From Variovorax sp. 770b2 (GTDB lineage Bacteria > Pseudomonadota > Gammaproteobacteria > Burkholderiales > Burkholderiaceae_C): DNA of 64,000 nt. The stretch lies in the NCBI RefSeq assembly GCF_900115685.1, contig NZ_FOXJ01000012.1, positions 1 to 64,000 on the forward strand, written 5' to 3'. The position numbers were made by a program, and so were the translations under genes. The notes under the pieces are model-generated. The model was given only the letters and a program-made list of their open reading frames with translations. It had not been told where the DNA came from and did not search any database. How positions within the stretch are numbered: position 1 is the stretch's first letter; each line of letters begins with the position of its first letter. Positions 53,812 through 62,356 of this stretch are shown here, piece by piece.

Positions 53812-54591
53812 CTATTCGCCGTTGAAACTCTTCCAGAGTTCAGTGGTGGTCAACCATGGATTGATAACGCTGGCCGCGAGTGTGAGCGTATCGGAGTCAG
53901 TTACTTCGGCGAGCAGCTTGTGTTTCTGGCCCGAGTTGTCGAAGAGGTAGGCCCGGTGGGCAACCTCGCACGCCCGCGTCAGCAAGGCTATGGATTTGTA
54001 GTAGCGCTCGATCACCTTCTCAGGTGGGACGTAGTGTCCGTTCTGCTCGTAACGTCGGTTCACGCGATCAATATTGATGAGCGGGTCGTCCGTGGCCACG
54101 AAGTAGAGGTATACGCGGTAGCCACGCTCACGCGCCTTGCGCATGAATTCGATCTTTGAGTCATGAGACATCACCGTCTCGAAGGTGAATGTCTGCCCTT
54201 CTTCTAGAAGCTCCTGTCGCACGGCATCTGCGAGTGCGGCGGCCAAGTACGAGTTGTACGGGCCTGGCACCCATAGTCTCATGTCGGCATCAAGCGTCAT
54301 GCCCGCGAGCAACACGGGCATGAGCAGCTTTTTTTCCAGGCCGAATGTCTGAAGGCTCTTTTTGATACGCTCCAGAACCCCTGCGCCTTCACCTTGGATG
54401 CCCAGATCGCGCAAGTTCAAGAAACCTTGAGTCGTCTTGAGGTCCTTCTCCATTTCGTCGGCGTTGACGAACGCGCCAATCCATTGCGGTTTGAGTTCGG
54501 GCTTGATGGTGCTCTTGCCGGAGCCGTTGGGGCCGGCAAGCACGCGAAGACGAGGCTGCGCTGCAGGCAACGCTGCCTTGGCATGAGCCAC
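53812..54591 (-). CDS. Zeta-toxin-family kinase
   Basis: 259 residues. Walker A AGPNGSGKST (residues 19-28) opens the P-loop fold; then AFVNADEMEKDL, FTFETVMSHDSKIEFMRKA (the zeta FETxxS segment) and RGYRVYLYFVATDDPLINID, as in zeta toxins and their AAA relatives that phosphorylate UDP-activated sugars. Its ATG lies 3 bases after the stop of the small partner gene, so the two are one transcription unit. Zeta toxins normally need an antitoxin; the partner may fill that role. Confidence 0.88.
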   Translation of the reverse strand: MAHAKAALPAAQPRLRVLAGPNGSGKSTIKPELKPQWIGAFVNADEMEKDLKTTQGFLNLRDLGIQGEGAGVLERIKKSLQTFGLEKKLLMPVLLAGMTLDADMRLWVPGPYNSYLAAALADAVRQELLEEGQTFTFETVMSHDSKIEFMRKARERGYRVYLYFVATDDPLINIDRVNRRYEQNGHYVPPEKVIERYYKSIALLTRACEVAHRAYLFDNSGQKHKLLAEVTDSDTLTLAASVINPWLTTTELWKSFNGE

Positions 54592-54594
54592 GGC

Positions 54595-54864
54595 CTACTT
54601 GACGCGCTTAAGAACGGTTCCTGGCTTCACGCGCTTGCCTATGGGCAGGCTCATGAGCACCGTGATGCTGCCGTCGCTTCTGCGCTCGACGACCTGTCCA
54701 GTGCTCGTCTTCACTGTGACACCGCCAGTCTGTTTCAAGGTCTTTCGGTACGCTTCAAAGCCCGCCTTCGCCGCAAGTTCGGGAATGCGGCGCTCGGCGT
54801 TTCGCATTCCCCGTTCCGTGAGGGTAGGGATGGCACGTGCAGACGTTGTGGGCCGATCAGACAT
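54595..54864 (-). CDS. Small partner of the zeta-toxin-like kinase
   Basis: 89 residues: an N-terminal helical, basic part (LTERGMRNAERRIPELAAKA) and a beta-rich C-terminal part (VTVKTSTGQVVERRSDGSIT). It directly precedes the zeta-like gene with a 3-base gap, as antitoxin genes do. Not recognisably an epsilon antitoxin. Its function as antitoxin is an inference from position. Confidence 0.65.
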   Translation of the reverse strand: MSDRPTTSARAIPTLTERGMRNAERRIPELAAKAGFEAYRKTLKQTGGVTVKTSTGQVVERRSDGSITVLMSLPIGKRVKPGTVLKRVK

Positions 54865-54930
54865 AGACCTCAGTTTACAGCGGCACGATGAATACCGCCC
54901 CGCATTGGCATTTGAGAGTGATTCCCTGCT

Positions 54931-55071
54931 TCATCGGTGAGACAGGTTCGACCCCGGCACCGCCGGCAAGGCGGTCTGACCAACCAGGCGCAACGACATG
55001 CCTATCTGCTGCTCGATGCGAGAGGCTTCGGCCTTGAGCATCTCCTCCAAAGCCCTGGCGTCGAGGCTCAT
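54931..55071 (-). CDS. Doubtful short ORF upstream of the zeta module
   Basis: 46 residues (MSLDARALEEMLKAEASRIE) with a helical, acidic N-terminus. It has no clear ribosome-binding site and may be a remnant of a longer gene. The rest of the 54865-55301 gap holds nothing I can name. Confidence 0.25.
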   Translation of the reverse strand: MSLDARALEEMLKAEASRIEQQIGMSLRLVGQTALPAVPGSNLSHR

Positions 55072-55301
55072 GCCGGTGTCCGGATGGTCCCAATTGCGGC
55101 TCCTGGACACGGTTAACGATGATTACCGAGGAGTCAACTGACGGGACCTGAAGATGCCGTTGTGATTCAATCTTCGCTCTCCCGGTCAGCCGTTTCCTCG
55201 TGAACCATGGGCTCGAAGGTGTTTCCGCGAGCATGCTTTCGCAGTCGCCGCTTGGGCGCGCTGAACGAACAGGCCGATCAGCGCCACCACTCTCCACACT
55301 G

Positions 55302-56684
55302 TCACGGCGAACGGCGTCGGGTGTCGTCCGTGGCCCCCAAGGCGGCCAGCACAGCTGCCAACTCGGTGTCGCCGGGGAGGGCGCCATACTCGAGGTTCGT
55401 CGACGTGCTGCTCTTCGGAAGAGGCACATCGGGCACCACGCCTTCGGATGCCCACGAGACCCCCGCCGGCGATTCCATGTAGCCGGTCTTGATGCGCATT
55501 GCCGCGCCGGATGGCAGTGCCGTCATGGTGTCGATGCCGGCCAGCCCGAAAGTAGCTTGGCCAAACACTCGCGCCTGGCGTGTTTCTCGCAGGACCTGGG
55601 CCAGAGCCTCGGCACCCGAGCCTGTCCGGTCATCGACCAGGATGGCCAGCGGCAGTCGGTGCAGCAGCCCGTCCGCGTGATCGCTGCCTTGGTCGGTATC
55701 GGCTTTGGCGTAGTCCGCTGGTGTCGCTCGGTACAGTCGCCCCGGAGGCCCGGATCGTTCGATCACCCGCATGATGGGGGTGCCCTCGGGCGTCCACAGC
55801 GCGGCGAGTGCGACCACCGACTCCAGGAGACCGCCCGGACAACCACGCAGGTCCAGGATCACCCGCCTTAGCCGCTCCGGGCTCTGGCGCTCCAGTCGAG
55901 CAACGTCGGCAAGGAGGTCGCGGCGCGTCTCCTGGCGAAATTGCGTGAGCCGCAGCCAGAGCACACCAGGCGCCGGCAAGCCCACCCTCGTGGTCAACAC
56001 CCTGATCGGCTCGCGCTTGATGGAAAAGTGAATCGGTTCGGCAACCCCCGGACGGCGAGCCTGAAGGTCCAGAAAGCTGCCCGCTTCACCCCGCATGGAT
56101 CGCACCGCATCCATCAGCGGTACCCCGAGCGTCGATCGGTTGGCTATGGAAAAGATCAGGTCGCCTGGCAACAGTCCGGCACGCTCGGCAGGCGAGCCAC
56201 GGATGGGGGACACGATCTCGACCTCGCCGTTGCGGCTGGCAGATTGACGCAGTTCCAGCCCGATGCCCACGAAATCGCTAGGGCCCGCCTGCGTTCGCCG
56301 CCACGCCTCGGGCGTGTAGTAGGTCGATCCTGGGTCCAGGCTCCCCACCGCCACCTGAAGGCAAGTTTCCAGTGCGGCGTCCAATATGTTCGATGCGTCA
56401 GGTGCAACTGCTTGTCGGCAGGGCGCCTGCAGTTCCGCGTCGGTGATTGGTGACGCGCGGCGCTCCATCACCTTGTCGCGCATATCGCGCCACTGAGGAG
56501 TCGCGAAGAGCCGGTCGTGCAGCGTGTCCTGGCCCCAGGCCTGCGTGATCGTGCCGCTCAGTGCCAGTGTTACTGCCAGCGCGAAGGCGGTAGTCCGAAG
56601 CAGATTCCTCACGGCGCTCGGCTTCGTCTGACCATCAACTGGATGGCAGAACTGGGGCGCATGTTTTTCATGGTGTGTATGCAA
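55302..56684 (-). CDS. S41-family (C-terminal processing) peptidase lacking the catalytic lysine
   Basis: 460 residues with a signal/anchor (FALAVTLALSGTITQAWG, about 34-51). A PDZ domain (FVGIGLELRQSASRNGEVEI ... SPAERAGLLPGDLIFSI) precedes the TSPc protease domain (VLWLRLTQFRQETRRDLLAD ... ILDLRGCPGGLL). The nucleophile Ser is kept in DDRTGSGAEALAQVL, but the Lys 25 residues later, normally in TFGKG, reads Leu in TFGLAG. The protein should be periplasmic; activity is doubtful unless another base substitutes. It has no close neighbour. Confidence 0.88.
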   Translation of the reverse strand: MHTHHEKHAPQFCHPVDGQTKPSAVRNLLRTTAFALAVTLALSGTITQAWGQDTLHDRLFATPQWRDMRDKVMERRASPITDAELQAPCRQAVAPDASNILDAALETCLQVAVGSLDPGSTYYTPEAWRRTQAGPSDFVGIGLELRQSASRNGEVEIVSPIRGSPAERAGLLPGDLIFSIANRSTLGVPLMDAVRSMRGEAGSFLDLQARRPGVAEPIHFSIKREPIRVLTTRVGLPAPGVLWLRLTQFRQETRRDLLADVARLERQSPERLRRVILDLRGCPGGLLESVVALAALWTPEGTPIMRVIERSGPPGRLYRATPADYAKADTDQGSDHADGLLHRLPLAILVDDRTGSGAEALAQVLRETRQARVFGQATFGLAGIDTMTALPSGAAMRIKTGYMESPAGVSWASEGVVPDVPLPKSSTSTNLEYGALPGDTELAAVLAALGATDDTRRRSP

Positions 56685-56851
56685 GGTCGCAAGCTCCTCT
56701 CCTGGCCGTATTCTGTCGTAGCGCTGACGAGGCGAATATCGGGTGTGTTGTTATTTGAGTTGCGACTCTGAGGTGAGGTGTTCCGAACTCGCGCACTCCA
56801 GCAGGACGGAAGTGGTCTGCGTCGGGGGGGTGTCCCATTCCGCCGTTCCTC

Positions 56852-57098
56852 GACGGGCTGTTGGTTGCCAGTCGCGGGAGCTTTGCGTCGGGCGTCCTCT
56901 CAGTGCCAATGCAGAAGCGGGCCTGTCCAGACTGTTGGTGTTTGGAAGCTTGCGCGTCGCTGGCGTGACCAGCCGCTGTGTCGTGCTGCGCATCGAGCCC
57001 GTGCGATTGCTTGTCTCGACCCATTCGGGCCTTCGTCGCTGACGCCTTCGCACCTTGGGGTGCTGCGCCCTTCGGTTGCCTTGGGGGGTGGCTAGCTA
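56852..57098. repeat. Dispersed intergenic repeat, copy 2
   Basis: Related to 51661-51843 (see there), with an insertion of ~65 bp. Ends GGTGGCTAGCTAG immediately before the IS481-like terminus at 57099, so the insertion sequence may have targeted this repeat. Confidence 0.75.
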
Positions 57099-57808
57099 GA
57101 TGTCGAGTTGCAATAGGTTATTCCCGCCCAAGCGGGAAGCAGGAGGCCTGTAGCCCAGAGCCGAATGAGGCCGCCTTGCGTTGTAGTAGCTCAGGAACGC
57201 AGGCAGCCATGTCGTGCGTTCATTGCTGTTGGCCCATACGCGGCCATAGGCCCACTCGCGCAGACAGGTCTGGATGAATCGCTCGGCCTTGCCGTTGGTC
57301 TGTGGGCGATAGGGCCTGGTGAAGGAGTGTTTGATGCCCAAGGCCTGGCAAGTCTTGGCGAACAGCCGCGAGCGATAGGCCGAGCCGTTGTCGGTGATCA
57401 GGCGCTTGATGGTGACGCCCAAGGCTGCGTAATGAGCCACGGCCGCCTGCAGGAACGCCACGGCCGAGCCCTTGCGCTCGTTGTCGTGCATCTGCACGAA
57501 GCCCGCGCGCGAGTGATCGTCGATAGCTACGTGAGCGAACTCCCAGCCTGCGCCTCGCGTGGCATCGCGACGATCGCCTGTCACACGGTGGCTGGGCTGC
57601 ACGATGCGCCCGAGCTTCTTGGTGCCGATGTGCAGCAGCTCGCCGGGCGCTTCTCGCTCGTAGCGAACGATTGACGCAATGGGGTCGAGTGCCTTCAGGC
57701 TGGACAGTCCCAGGCGTGCGAGCAGGCGGCTGACCGTGGATACGCTGCGCCCCACGATGGTGGCGATGCGGCGCATGGGCATGCGCGAGCGGCGCAACTG
57801 CTCGATAC
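57096..57808 (-). mobile_element. Truncated IS481-family element
   Basis: The right-hand end TGTCGAGTTGCAATAGGTTA begins at about 57099, with a typical TGT terminus. The frame 57096-57797 encodes the transposase C-terminal part (233 residues): LLHIGTKKLG, ITDNGSAYRS and NGKAERFIQT. The first DDE residue reads Gly instead of Asp (HIG for HID), and ~80 N-terminal residues are missing. At 57808-57810 it abuts the HEPN-gene duplicate. Related to, but distinct from, the intact element at 29043. Not functional. Confidence 0.9.
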
Positions 57809-57809
57809 G

Positions 57810-58046
57810 CCGATCCAGTTTGTAGAGCTGACCTTCGAGACGGGCGCCGCCAAGGTGAAGCCCGAGGTCACGGTTTCGCTTGCGGAGCTGGGGACCTTGG
57901 TCAGTGAGGTTGAACGCCTATCCGGGAGCTTCATGGGGCTCTAGAAGAGGTTCGAAACGAGGGTGCGTTACACGAAGGAGTGGGAGGACTCGAATCCCAC
58001 TGGGTATGCGAACTGGCTGGTCTATCAGGTGACGCTCAAGGCGTAG
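57810..58046 (+). pseudogene. Partial duplicate of the HEPN gene's 3' end
   Basis: Begins GATCCAGTTTGTAGAGCTGA, identical to the segment of the HEPN gene at about 52399, and runs with roughly 88% identity (by eye) to the same stop and following GGGCGG. An in-frame TAG at about 57943 (GGGCTCTAGAAG for GCGCTCCAGAAG) breaks it. The 5' two thirds are missing, cut by the IS481-family remnant. Confidence 0.9.
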
Positions 58047-58279
58047 GGCGGGACGCTGTTGTTCATGGCCGAGGCCAGGTCCGAATCGACTTCAGCTTTG
58101 GGGCTTGAAGCGGTCCTTCAGAACATCAAGTCGATCGACCGCTTCAGACTGGTTGCGGTCAGTCGGCGCGGCCCGCTGAATGTCTGCTGTGCGCCGCAAT
58201 CGAGCCATCCGGCAGCGCATTGATCCGCCTCACCGCCGCAGCAAGGAGGACGGATCTGCGCTGCTCAATTGACGCTCGC

Positions 58280-58903
58280 TCAGATTTCTGTCTGCTCCGA
58301 GATCTCCAGGGCGTCATCCACCTCGATGCCCAGGTATCTGACGGTCGACTCGAGCTTCGAATGGCCGAGCAGCAACTGCACCGCACGAAGGTTTCTCGTC
58401 CGCCGGTAGATCAGCGTAGCCTTCGTCCGCCGCATCGAGTGAGTTCCGTAATCGGCAGGATCTAGTCCAAGCTGTCTGACCCAGCCACCCAGAATTCGGG
58501 CGTACTGCCGGGTCCCGAGGTGCGGCGAGCCGTGCATTCGGCTCGGGAACAGGAAGTCGTCCGATCGCAGGCCGGTGAGCTGGATCCACGCATGCACAGC
58601 CTCTCGGGTTCCAGGCGTGAGCTCAAACTGCACCGGACGCTGGGTCTTGTGCTGCATCACCGTCGCCCGTGGTGCAACCTGCTCCCCGTGGCAGACGTCC
58701 CTGACCTTCAGGCTGACAAGATCGCAGCCGCGCAGCTTGCTGTCCAGGCCCAAGTTGAAGAGAGCCAGCTCGCGCACTCGGCCCTCCAGTTGCAGCCGCA
58801 CCCGCAGCGCCCAAATGTCCTTGAGCTTGAAAGGGGCCTTCTGGCCGACGATCTTGCCCTTGTTCCAGGGCACTTGGCAGGTTGCAGTGTTTACTGATCC
58901 CAT
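58280..58903 (-). CDS. Compact tyrosine-type integrase
   Basis: 207 residues from ATG 58903 (MGSVNTATCQVPWNKGKIVG); the longer frame lacks support. It consists of the catalytic domain only: Arg in LDSKLRGCDLVSLKVRDV, HSMRRTKAT (HxxR), GHSKLESTVRYLG (second His and Tyr). The arm-binding and core-binding domains of typical integrases are missing, as in short integrases seen on plasmids and in cassette regions. It is not an IntI (no extra domain). It precedes a run of small genes and may move them, which is inference. Confidence 0.88.
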   Translation of the reverse strand: MGSVNTATCQVPWNKGKIVGQKAPFKLKDIWALRVRLQLEGRVRELALFNLGLDSKLRGCDLVSLKVRDVCHGEQVAPRATVMQHKTQRPVQFELTPGTREAVHAWIQLTGLRSDDFLFPSRMHGSPHLGTRQYARILGGWVRQLGLDPADYGTHSMRRTKATLIYRRTRNLRAVQLLLGHSKLESTVRYLGIEVDDALEISEQTEI

Positions 58904-59140
58904 GATGGTCTCCCATCGAGTTGAGGGAGCCTCAGCATGCTCTGGCCGGACTGCAGCTGTCCTTGATGCAGCGCCCAAGCAGCGCCTGCTTTTTTCTAGG
59001 ATAGACATCAGCTTTCGCGGCCATGTTTGGCCTTCGGCAAGGGGCACAATCGGCCAGAAGCAGACCGTCGTTGCCGCGGCAGAAACCGGCGATAGCCAGT
59101 TTTCTTACGTAAAAATCGGCGACCGGACGGGCATAACGGA

Positions 59141-59569
59141 GTGCATGAAGTGGGGCATCAAACAGTTGTATATGGGTCCATTGAAGTCTTTCAATCCATG
59201 GACGTTCTCGGCGCCGACGCTCGTACGGACGAAGCATTGATGCGCTTGCCGGAGGTTGACGATTGGCCGTTCCTTGCACGTTCGATGTTCAGCGTCACTC
59301 CGCCTGGCTACGGACCACATGGCTCATACCTGTACAGGGTGATTTCGTTCGGCGCTTCCTACAAGGCCGTTGAATGGGAATGGGCTGAGTGGTTGCTGAA
59401 ATTTGAGCGGTTGCTGGCTATGCTCGACTTCACATACGCGAGAGTGCATCTTGAGACGGAACTAGTCGGCAATCACACATACAGATGGAATGGGCATTCC
59501 GACGACCATAAAAAGATTTCACCGGCGCATTGGCAATTTTCGGGAGGGCCTCGCACCTTCTCGGATTGA
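59141..59569 (+). CDS. Hypothetical protein of the small-gene array
   Basis: 142 residues, start uncertain (ATG 59141; Met codons at 59198 or 59237 are possible). Aromatic-rich middle (YLYRVISFGASYKAVEWEWA then EWLLKFERLLAMLDFTY). Not recognised. Flanked by related imperfect repeats on both sides. Confidence 0.55.
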   Translation: MHEVGHQTVVYGSIEVFQSMDVLGADARTDEALMRLPEVDDWPFLARSMFSVTPPGYGPHGSYLYRVISFGASYKAVEWEWAEWLLKFERLLAMLDFTYARVHLETELVGNHTYRWNGHSDDHKKISPAHWQFSGGPRTFSD

Positions 59570-59654
59570 CGCCCCCCTTACTGCTTATAGCGGCCAGAAG
59601 CCGACCTTCGACAGCGACTCGCAGTTGTGTCAGAAATGAGGAGATTGGAACGGC

Positions 59655-59945
59655 ATGGTGGTGCGTAAAGACGAGGTGACGATAGATCTGAGCGACGTGA
59701 GCAGCTCGCTCGAACTTCAGAATCGACTGATGATCTCGCTCGACTTTCCAGGGTGGTACGGCCGGAACTGGGACGCCTTCTGGGACGCAATCACAGGGTT
59801 GGTGGAAATGCCGCACCGACTGCGATTTGCCGGCTGGGCCGACTTCGCAAACCGCCATCCGCGTGATGCTAAGCGACTCCGTGAGTGCCTTGCCAGGATG
59901 CGAGCCGTACTGCCAACCCATGCCGCCGTCGTTGCCTATGACTAG
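59655..59945 (+). CDS. Orphan barstar-family ribonuclease inhibitor
   Basis: 96 residues. Matches barstar: IDLSDVSSSLELQNRLMISL, then DFPGWYGRNWDAFWDAITGL (YYGxNWDAxWD motif) and the C-terminal AVVAYD. The acidic residues of the WDAFWDAI helix block barnase-like RNases. No barnase-like gene lies within the next 3 kb. It probably serves as an immunity gene acquired alone. Confidence 0.9.
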   Translation: MVVRKDEVTIDLSDVSSSLELQNRLMISLDFPGWYGRNWDAFWDAITGLVEMPHRLRFAGWADFANRHPRDAKRLRECLARMRAVLPTHAAVVAYD

Positions 59946-60000
59946 GGGGCGGGACGCGGCCACAGCCGGACTATTGCGTTGTTCACGTTAGGAGCACCCA

Positions 60001-60213
60001 TTGAGCCTGCCTGATACGAAAGAGGCCATTCGCCGCCGGCTCTTCATCGCGGCTGTTCGCAGCGGCAACCAGACTCCACAGTTTGGCTTTCAGATCTGCC
60101 CCGACTGCGGCGGCCGAGGCTCCATTTGCGTGGAGCGAGAAGTGAGTGGGCGCCGGAGTGCGGCGTTCGAGGAGTGCCCGGAGTGCCACGGTGAGACCAT
60201 AGTCCCTGCATAG
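60001..60213 (+). CDS. Small zinc-ribbon protein with DnaJ-like CxxCxG motifs
   Basis: 70 residues with a TTG start at 60001 (GGAG 12-9 bases upstream). Two CxxCxGxG-type pairs, CPDCGGRG and CPECHG, are expected to hold one zinc. N-terminus MSLPDTKEAIRRRLFIAAV. Role unknown. Confidence 0.6.
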   Translation: MSLPDTKEAIRRRLFIAAVRSGNQTPQFGFQICPDCGGRGSICVEREVSGRRSAAFEECPECHGETIVPA

Positions 60214-60285
60214 CAACTCACGCGATACAGCCGATCAAAAAGCCCGGCGGTGCATCCGTTTTTGAGTAGCGGCTACTTCTGCTCA

Positions 60286-60330
60286 GGGTCCGTTCACGAC
60301 GGGAGCGCGACCGGCTACAGTCGGCCAGAA
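60286..60330 (+). repeat. Array repeat, plus-orientation copy
   Basis: Contains GGTCCGTTCACGACGG, then CGACCGGCTACAGTCGGCC and AGAA. The reverse complement of 61573-61617 matches almost throughout. Shorter related pieces (CGGCCAGAAGC) occur at about 59053 and 59592. Confidence 0.75.
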
Positions 60331-60402
60331 CAAGTCGTTCAGAGATTCGGTTGAGCGGCTGTCGCTCTACCAGCTCCTAGCCACTGGCGCGACAATCTTT
60401 GT

Positions 60403-60780
60403 ATGACATACGACAAGAATCTTTCACCGGTGGGCTGGTATGTGGTTTCGTACCTGCTGCGCTTCGTGGAGCTGAATGACGACAGAAAGGACGATGATGA
60501 AGCTCGATTCCTGTCGTGGGAGAACACAATTCTTGTGCGCGCGCGAACCCTTGACGATGCCTATAAAAAGGGCATGACGGTGGCTCGCGAGAATGCGAAG
60601 CCATACAAGGGTGGACCGGAAGGTGTACCTGTTCAATGGAAGTTGGTGGGTATCACCGATGTCCTTCCAATCTACGAGAAGCTGGGAGATGGGGCGGAAA
60701 TCTTATGGACTGAGCGCGCCCCTCGAAAGCTCAAGAATCTCAAGCAAATGGTTAGGCCGAAGGGCTCTTTCCGGCAGTAG
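60403..60780 (+). CDS. DUF4288-like protein
   Basis: 125 residues. WYVVSYLLRFVELNDDRKDD, ENTILVRARTLDDAYKKGMT and WKLVGITDVLPIYEKL fit the DUF4288 pattern of a small alpha/beta protein. Unknown function; often near polymorphic-toxin or immunity genes. Good start and composition. Confidence 0.75.
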   Translation: MTYDKNLSPVGWYVVSYLLRFVELNDDRKDDDEARFLSWENTILVRARTLDDAYKKGMTVARENAKPYKGGPEGVPVQWKLVGITDVLPIYEKLGDGAEILWTERAPRKLKNLKQMVRPKGSFRQ

Positions 60781-60888
60781 CCGCAAGCCCTGGTGCAGGG
60801 GCGGCGAAGCTGAGCTGGAGGTCCGCTTGCGGGATAAACCTATGTCGCCTTCGGGCCCAAAGCCGTCATAGAAATCGCTTGAAAGCGG

Positions 60889-61551
60889 TCATCCGGCAGG
60901 TACGCTGTGACCCTGTGCTAGCCGCTGCGCAAGCTGGTAGAACGTCTGCCCGCCAATGACAAAGCGACCTGAATCACCCGCGGAGATGCGAGCCTCGGCA
61001 ATTGCGGTTGCTTGTTTCATCTCTCCCTTAAGACGATGGCAAATCAAGCGCTCCTTCCAAAAGTTCCATGCCGTGTTCGGCACTCTCTTGAGGATGTCCA
61101 AGTTGAAAGCTTCGCCCATTTTCATGAACGCATCGATGGTGCGCAGGTGTTGATTGGACTCGATGGATGCATTCGCTTCTAAAAGGCACTGGCGGGTAGA
61201 GTTCAACAGCCCCTCATCATTCCACTCCGCAACTTCAATCGAGCCTTCGTACAGGGCGATACCAAAGAGGGTGTACGCCCCATCGGCGCGAAGCCCCAAG
61301 GGCTCCTGCAAATTGGCTGTCATGCCCAAAATGTTCCATAGCTCAGCGTCGAAGGCCATCGGCTTACATGACAGCCTGCGGTACAGCGTTTTCTCTTTCG
61401 CGTCGCCTGAAATCAAGAGCGAAAAGAACATGTCCTCCTCAACGCGAAAGGCGTTATGGGCTTTCGTCTTCCAACCGAGCGTCTTGCCTTCGCGCTTGAG
61501 GCAAGCGCCAACCATCTTGTTGAGTTCTGATTGCTTCATGGGGTCTTGCAA
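60889..61551 (-). CDS. Hypothetical protein of the small-gene array
   Basis: 220 residues if started at 61551, 216 from Met at 61539. The N-terminal region (MKQSELNKMVGACLKREGKT) is somewhat like DUF4304 proteins, followed by a long helical region (AFMKMGEAFNLDILKRVPNT then AWNFWKERLICHRLKGEMK). No signal peptide. Function unknown. Confidence 0.6.
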   Translation of the reverse strand: MQDPMKQSELNKMVGACLKREGKTLGWKTKAHNAFRVEEDMFFSLLISGDAKEKTLYRRLSCKPMAFDAELWNILGMTANLQEPLGLRADGAYTLFGIALYEGSIEVAEWNDEGLLNSTRQCLLEANASIESNQHLRTIDAFMKMGEAFNLDILKRVPNTAWNFWKERLICHRLKGEMKQATAIAEARISAGDSGRFVIGGQTFYQLAQRLAQGHSVPAG

Positions 61552-61572
61552 GGGGTGAGGCCGATAGGCAGC

Positions 61573-61617
61573 TTCTGGCCGACTGTAGCCGGTCGGGGAA
61601 CCGTCGTGAATGGACCC
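61573..61617 (-). repeat. Array repeat, minus-orientation copy
   Basis: Reverse-complement partner of 60286-60330. The two copies bracket the DUF4288 gene and the 60889-61551 gene as inverted repeats. Confidence 0.75.
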
Positions 61618-61720
61618 GAAGCGAACTTTTCATTGCTGCAAAACGGTTGTCGACTCGAATTCGGACGATGCCGAGCGATCGAGGTCAGACCGCACTAGGA
61701 ATGCCTCCGGCGGCGCAGCA

Positions 61721-62323
61721 TCAATAGACGACAACTAGATCACCTGAGACCCCAAGAGGCCAGTTGCCACGACAGAAGATGCGAGCTATCGCACACCATT
61801 GGCTTGGCGCGTGCCCGGCAATCTCCTTTGCGGCTAAACGCATTGCATACGCTGCGGTCTTCATCGCCGGCCAAGAATAGTCGTGCCAGGAGGAACGCAG
61901 ACATGCGAGCCCGTCGCTGCTGCGAAGGGAAGCCAAAGCAAGCCGATATTCATCGTTGCCGGCGGTGCTGGAGACCTGTGGAGGCATCTCAAGTGGGGTG
62001 GGATCTTGGGGTGACTGGGGCAGCCAGACCATCGAGCCCAGAGTCATATCCAGAGCCGGGATGCCAGTGCTTGAGTTCTCGTCATCCCAGAACGACAAGG
62101 ACGTGATCGCGAGGAAACCAGGTTCCGATGGAAAGGAGCCCGCACGCTCGAACCAGCGTGCGTTGGAAATCAACTCGCGGAGCTCATCGGATGTCATCGC
62201 AGGAACAGGAAGGAATCTAATGAATGTCTGGTGTTGGCCGACAGTGCCCATTCGTAGGTGCCCAGCGGATGTCGGCAATCGCTGCGAAGCGGACATCAAT
62301 GAAAGCCGAATGAATGACGACAC
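61721..62323 (-). CDS. Hypothetical protein of the small-gene array
   Basis: 200 residues; the start may be an inner Met (61721-62323 gives MSSFIRLSLMSASQRLP). The body has ELISNARWFERAGSFPSEPG, AITSLSFWDDENSSTGIP and a conserved-looking Trp-rich end (SQWCAIARIFCRGNWPLG). Not recognised. Confidence 0.55.
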   Translation of the reverse strand: MSSFIRLSLMSASQRLPTSAGHLRMGTVGQHQTFIRFLPVPAMTSDELRELISNARWFERAGSFPSEPGFLAITSLSFWDDENSSTGIPALDMTLGSMVWLPQSPQDPTPLEMPPQVSSTAGNDEYRLALASLRSSDGLACLRSSWHDYSWPAMKTAAYAMRLAAKEIAGHAPSQWCAIARIFCRGNWPLGVSGDLVVVY

Positions 62324-62356
62324 AGGGCCCCAACGCGGAATTTCCCGTTGCCTCTC

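Noticed and set aside
56751..57053. Peptides encoded in the dispersed repeats (also in the shadow of 50948-51796)
   Set aside because: The similarity of the two peptides follows from the DNA repeat; there is no start signal and composition is poor.
57099..57808. A second active IS481-family element
   Set aside because: N-terminal third and one end are missing, and the first DDE residue is changed.
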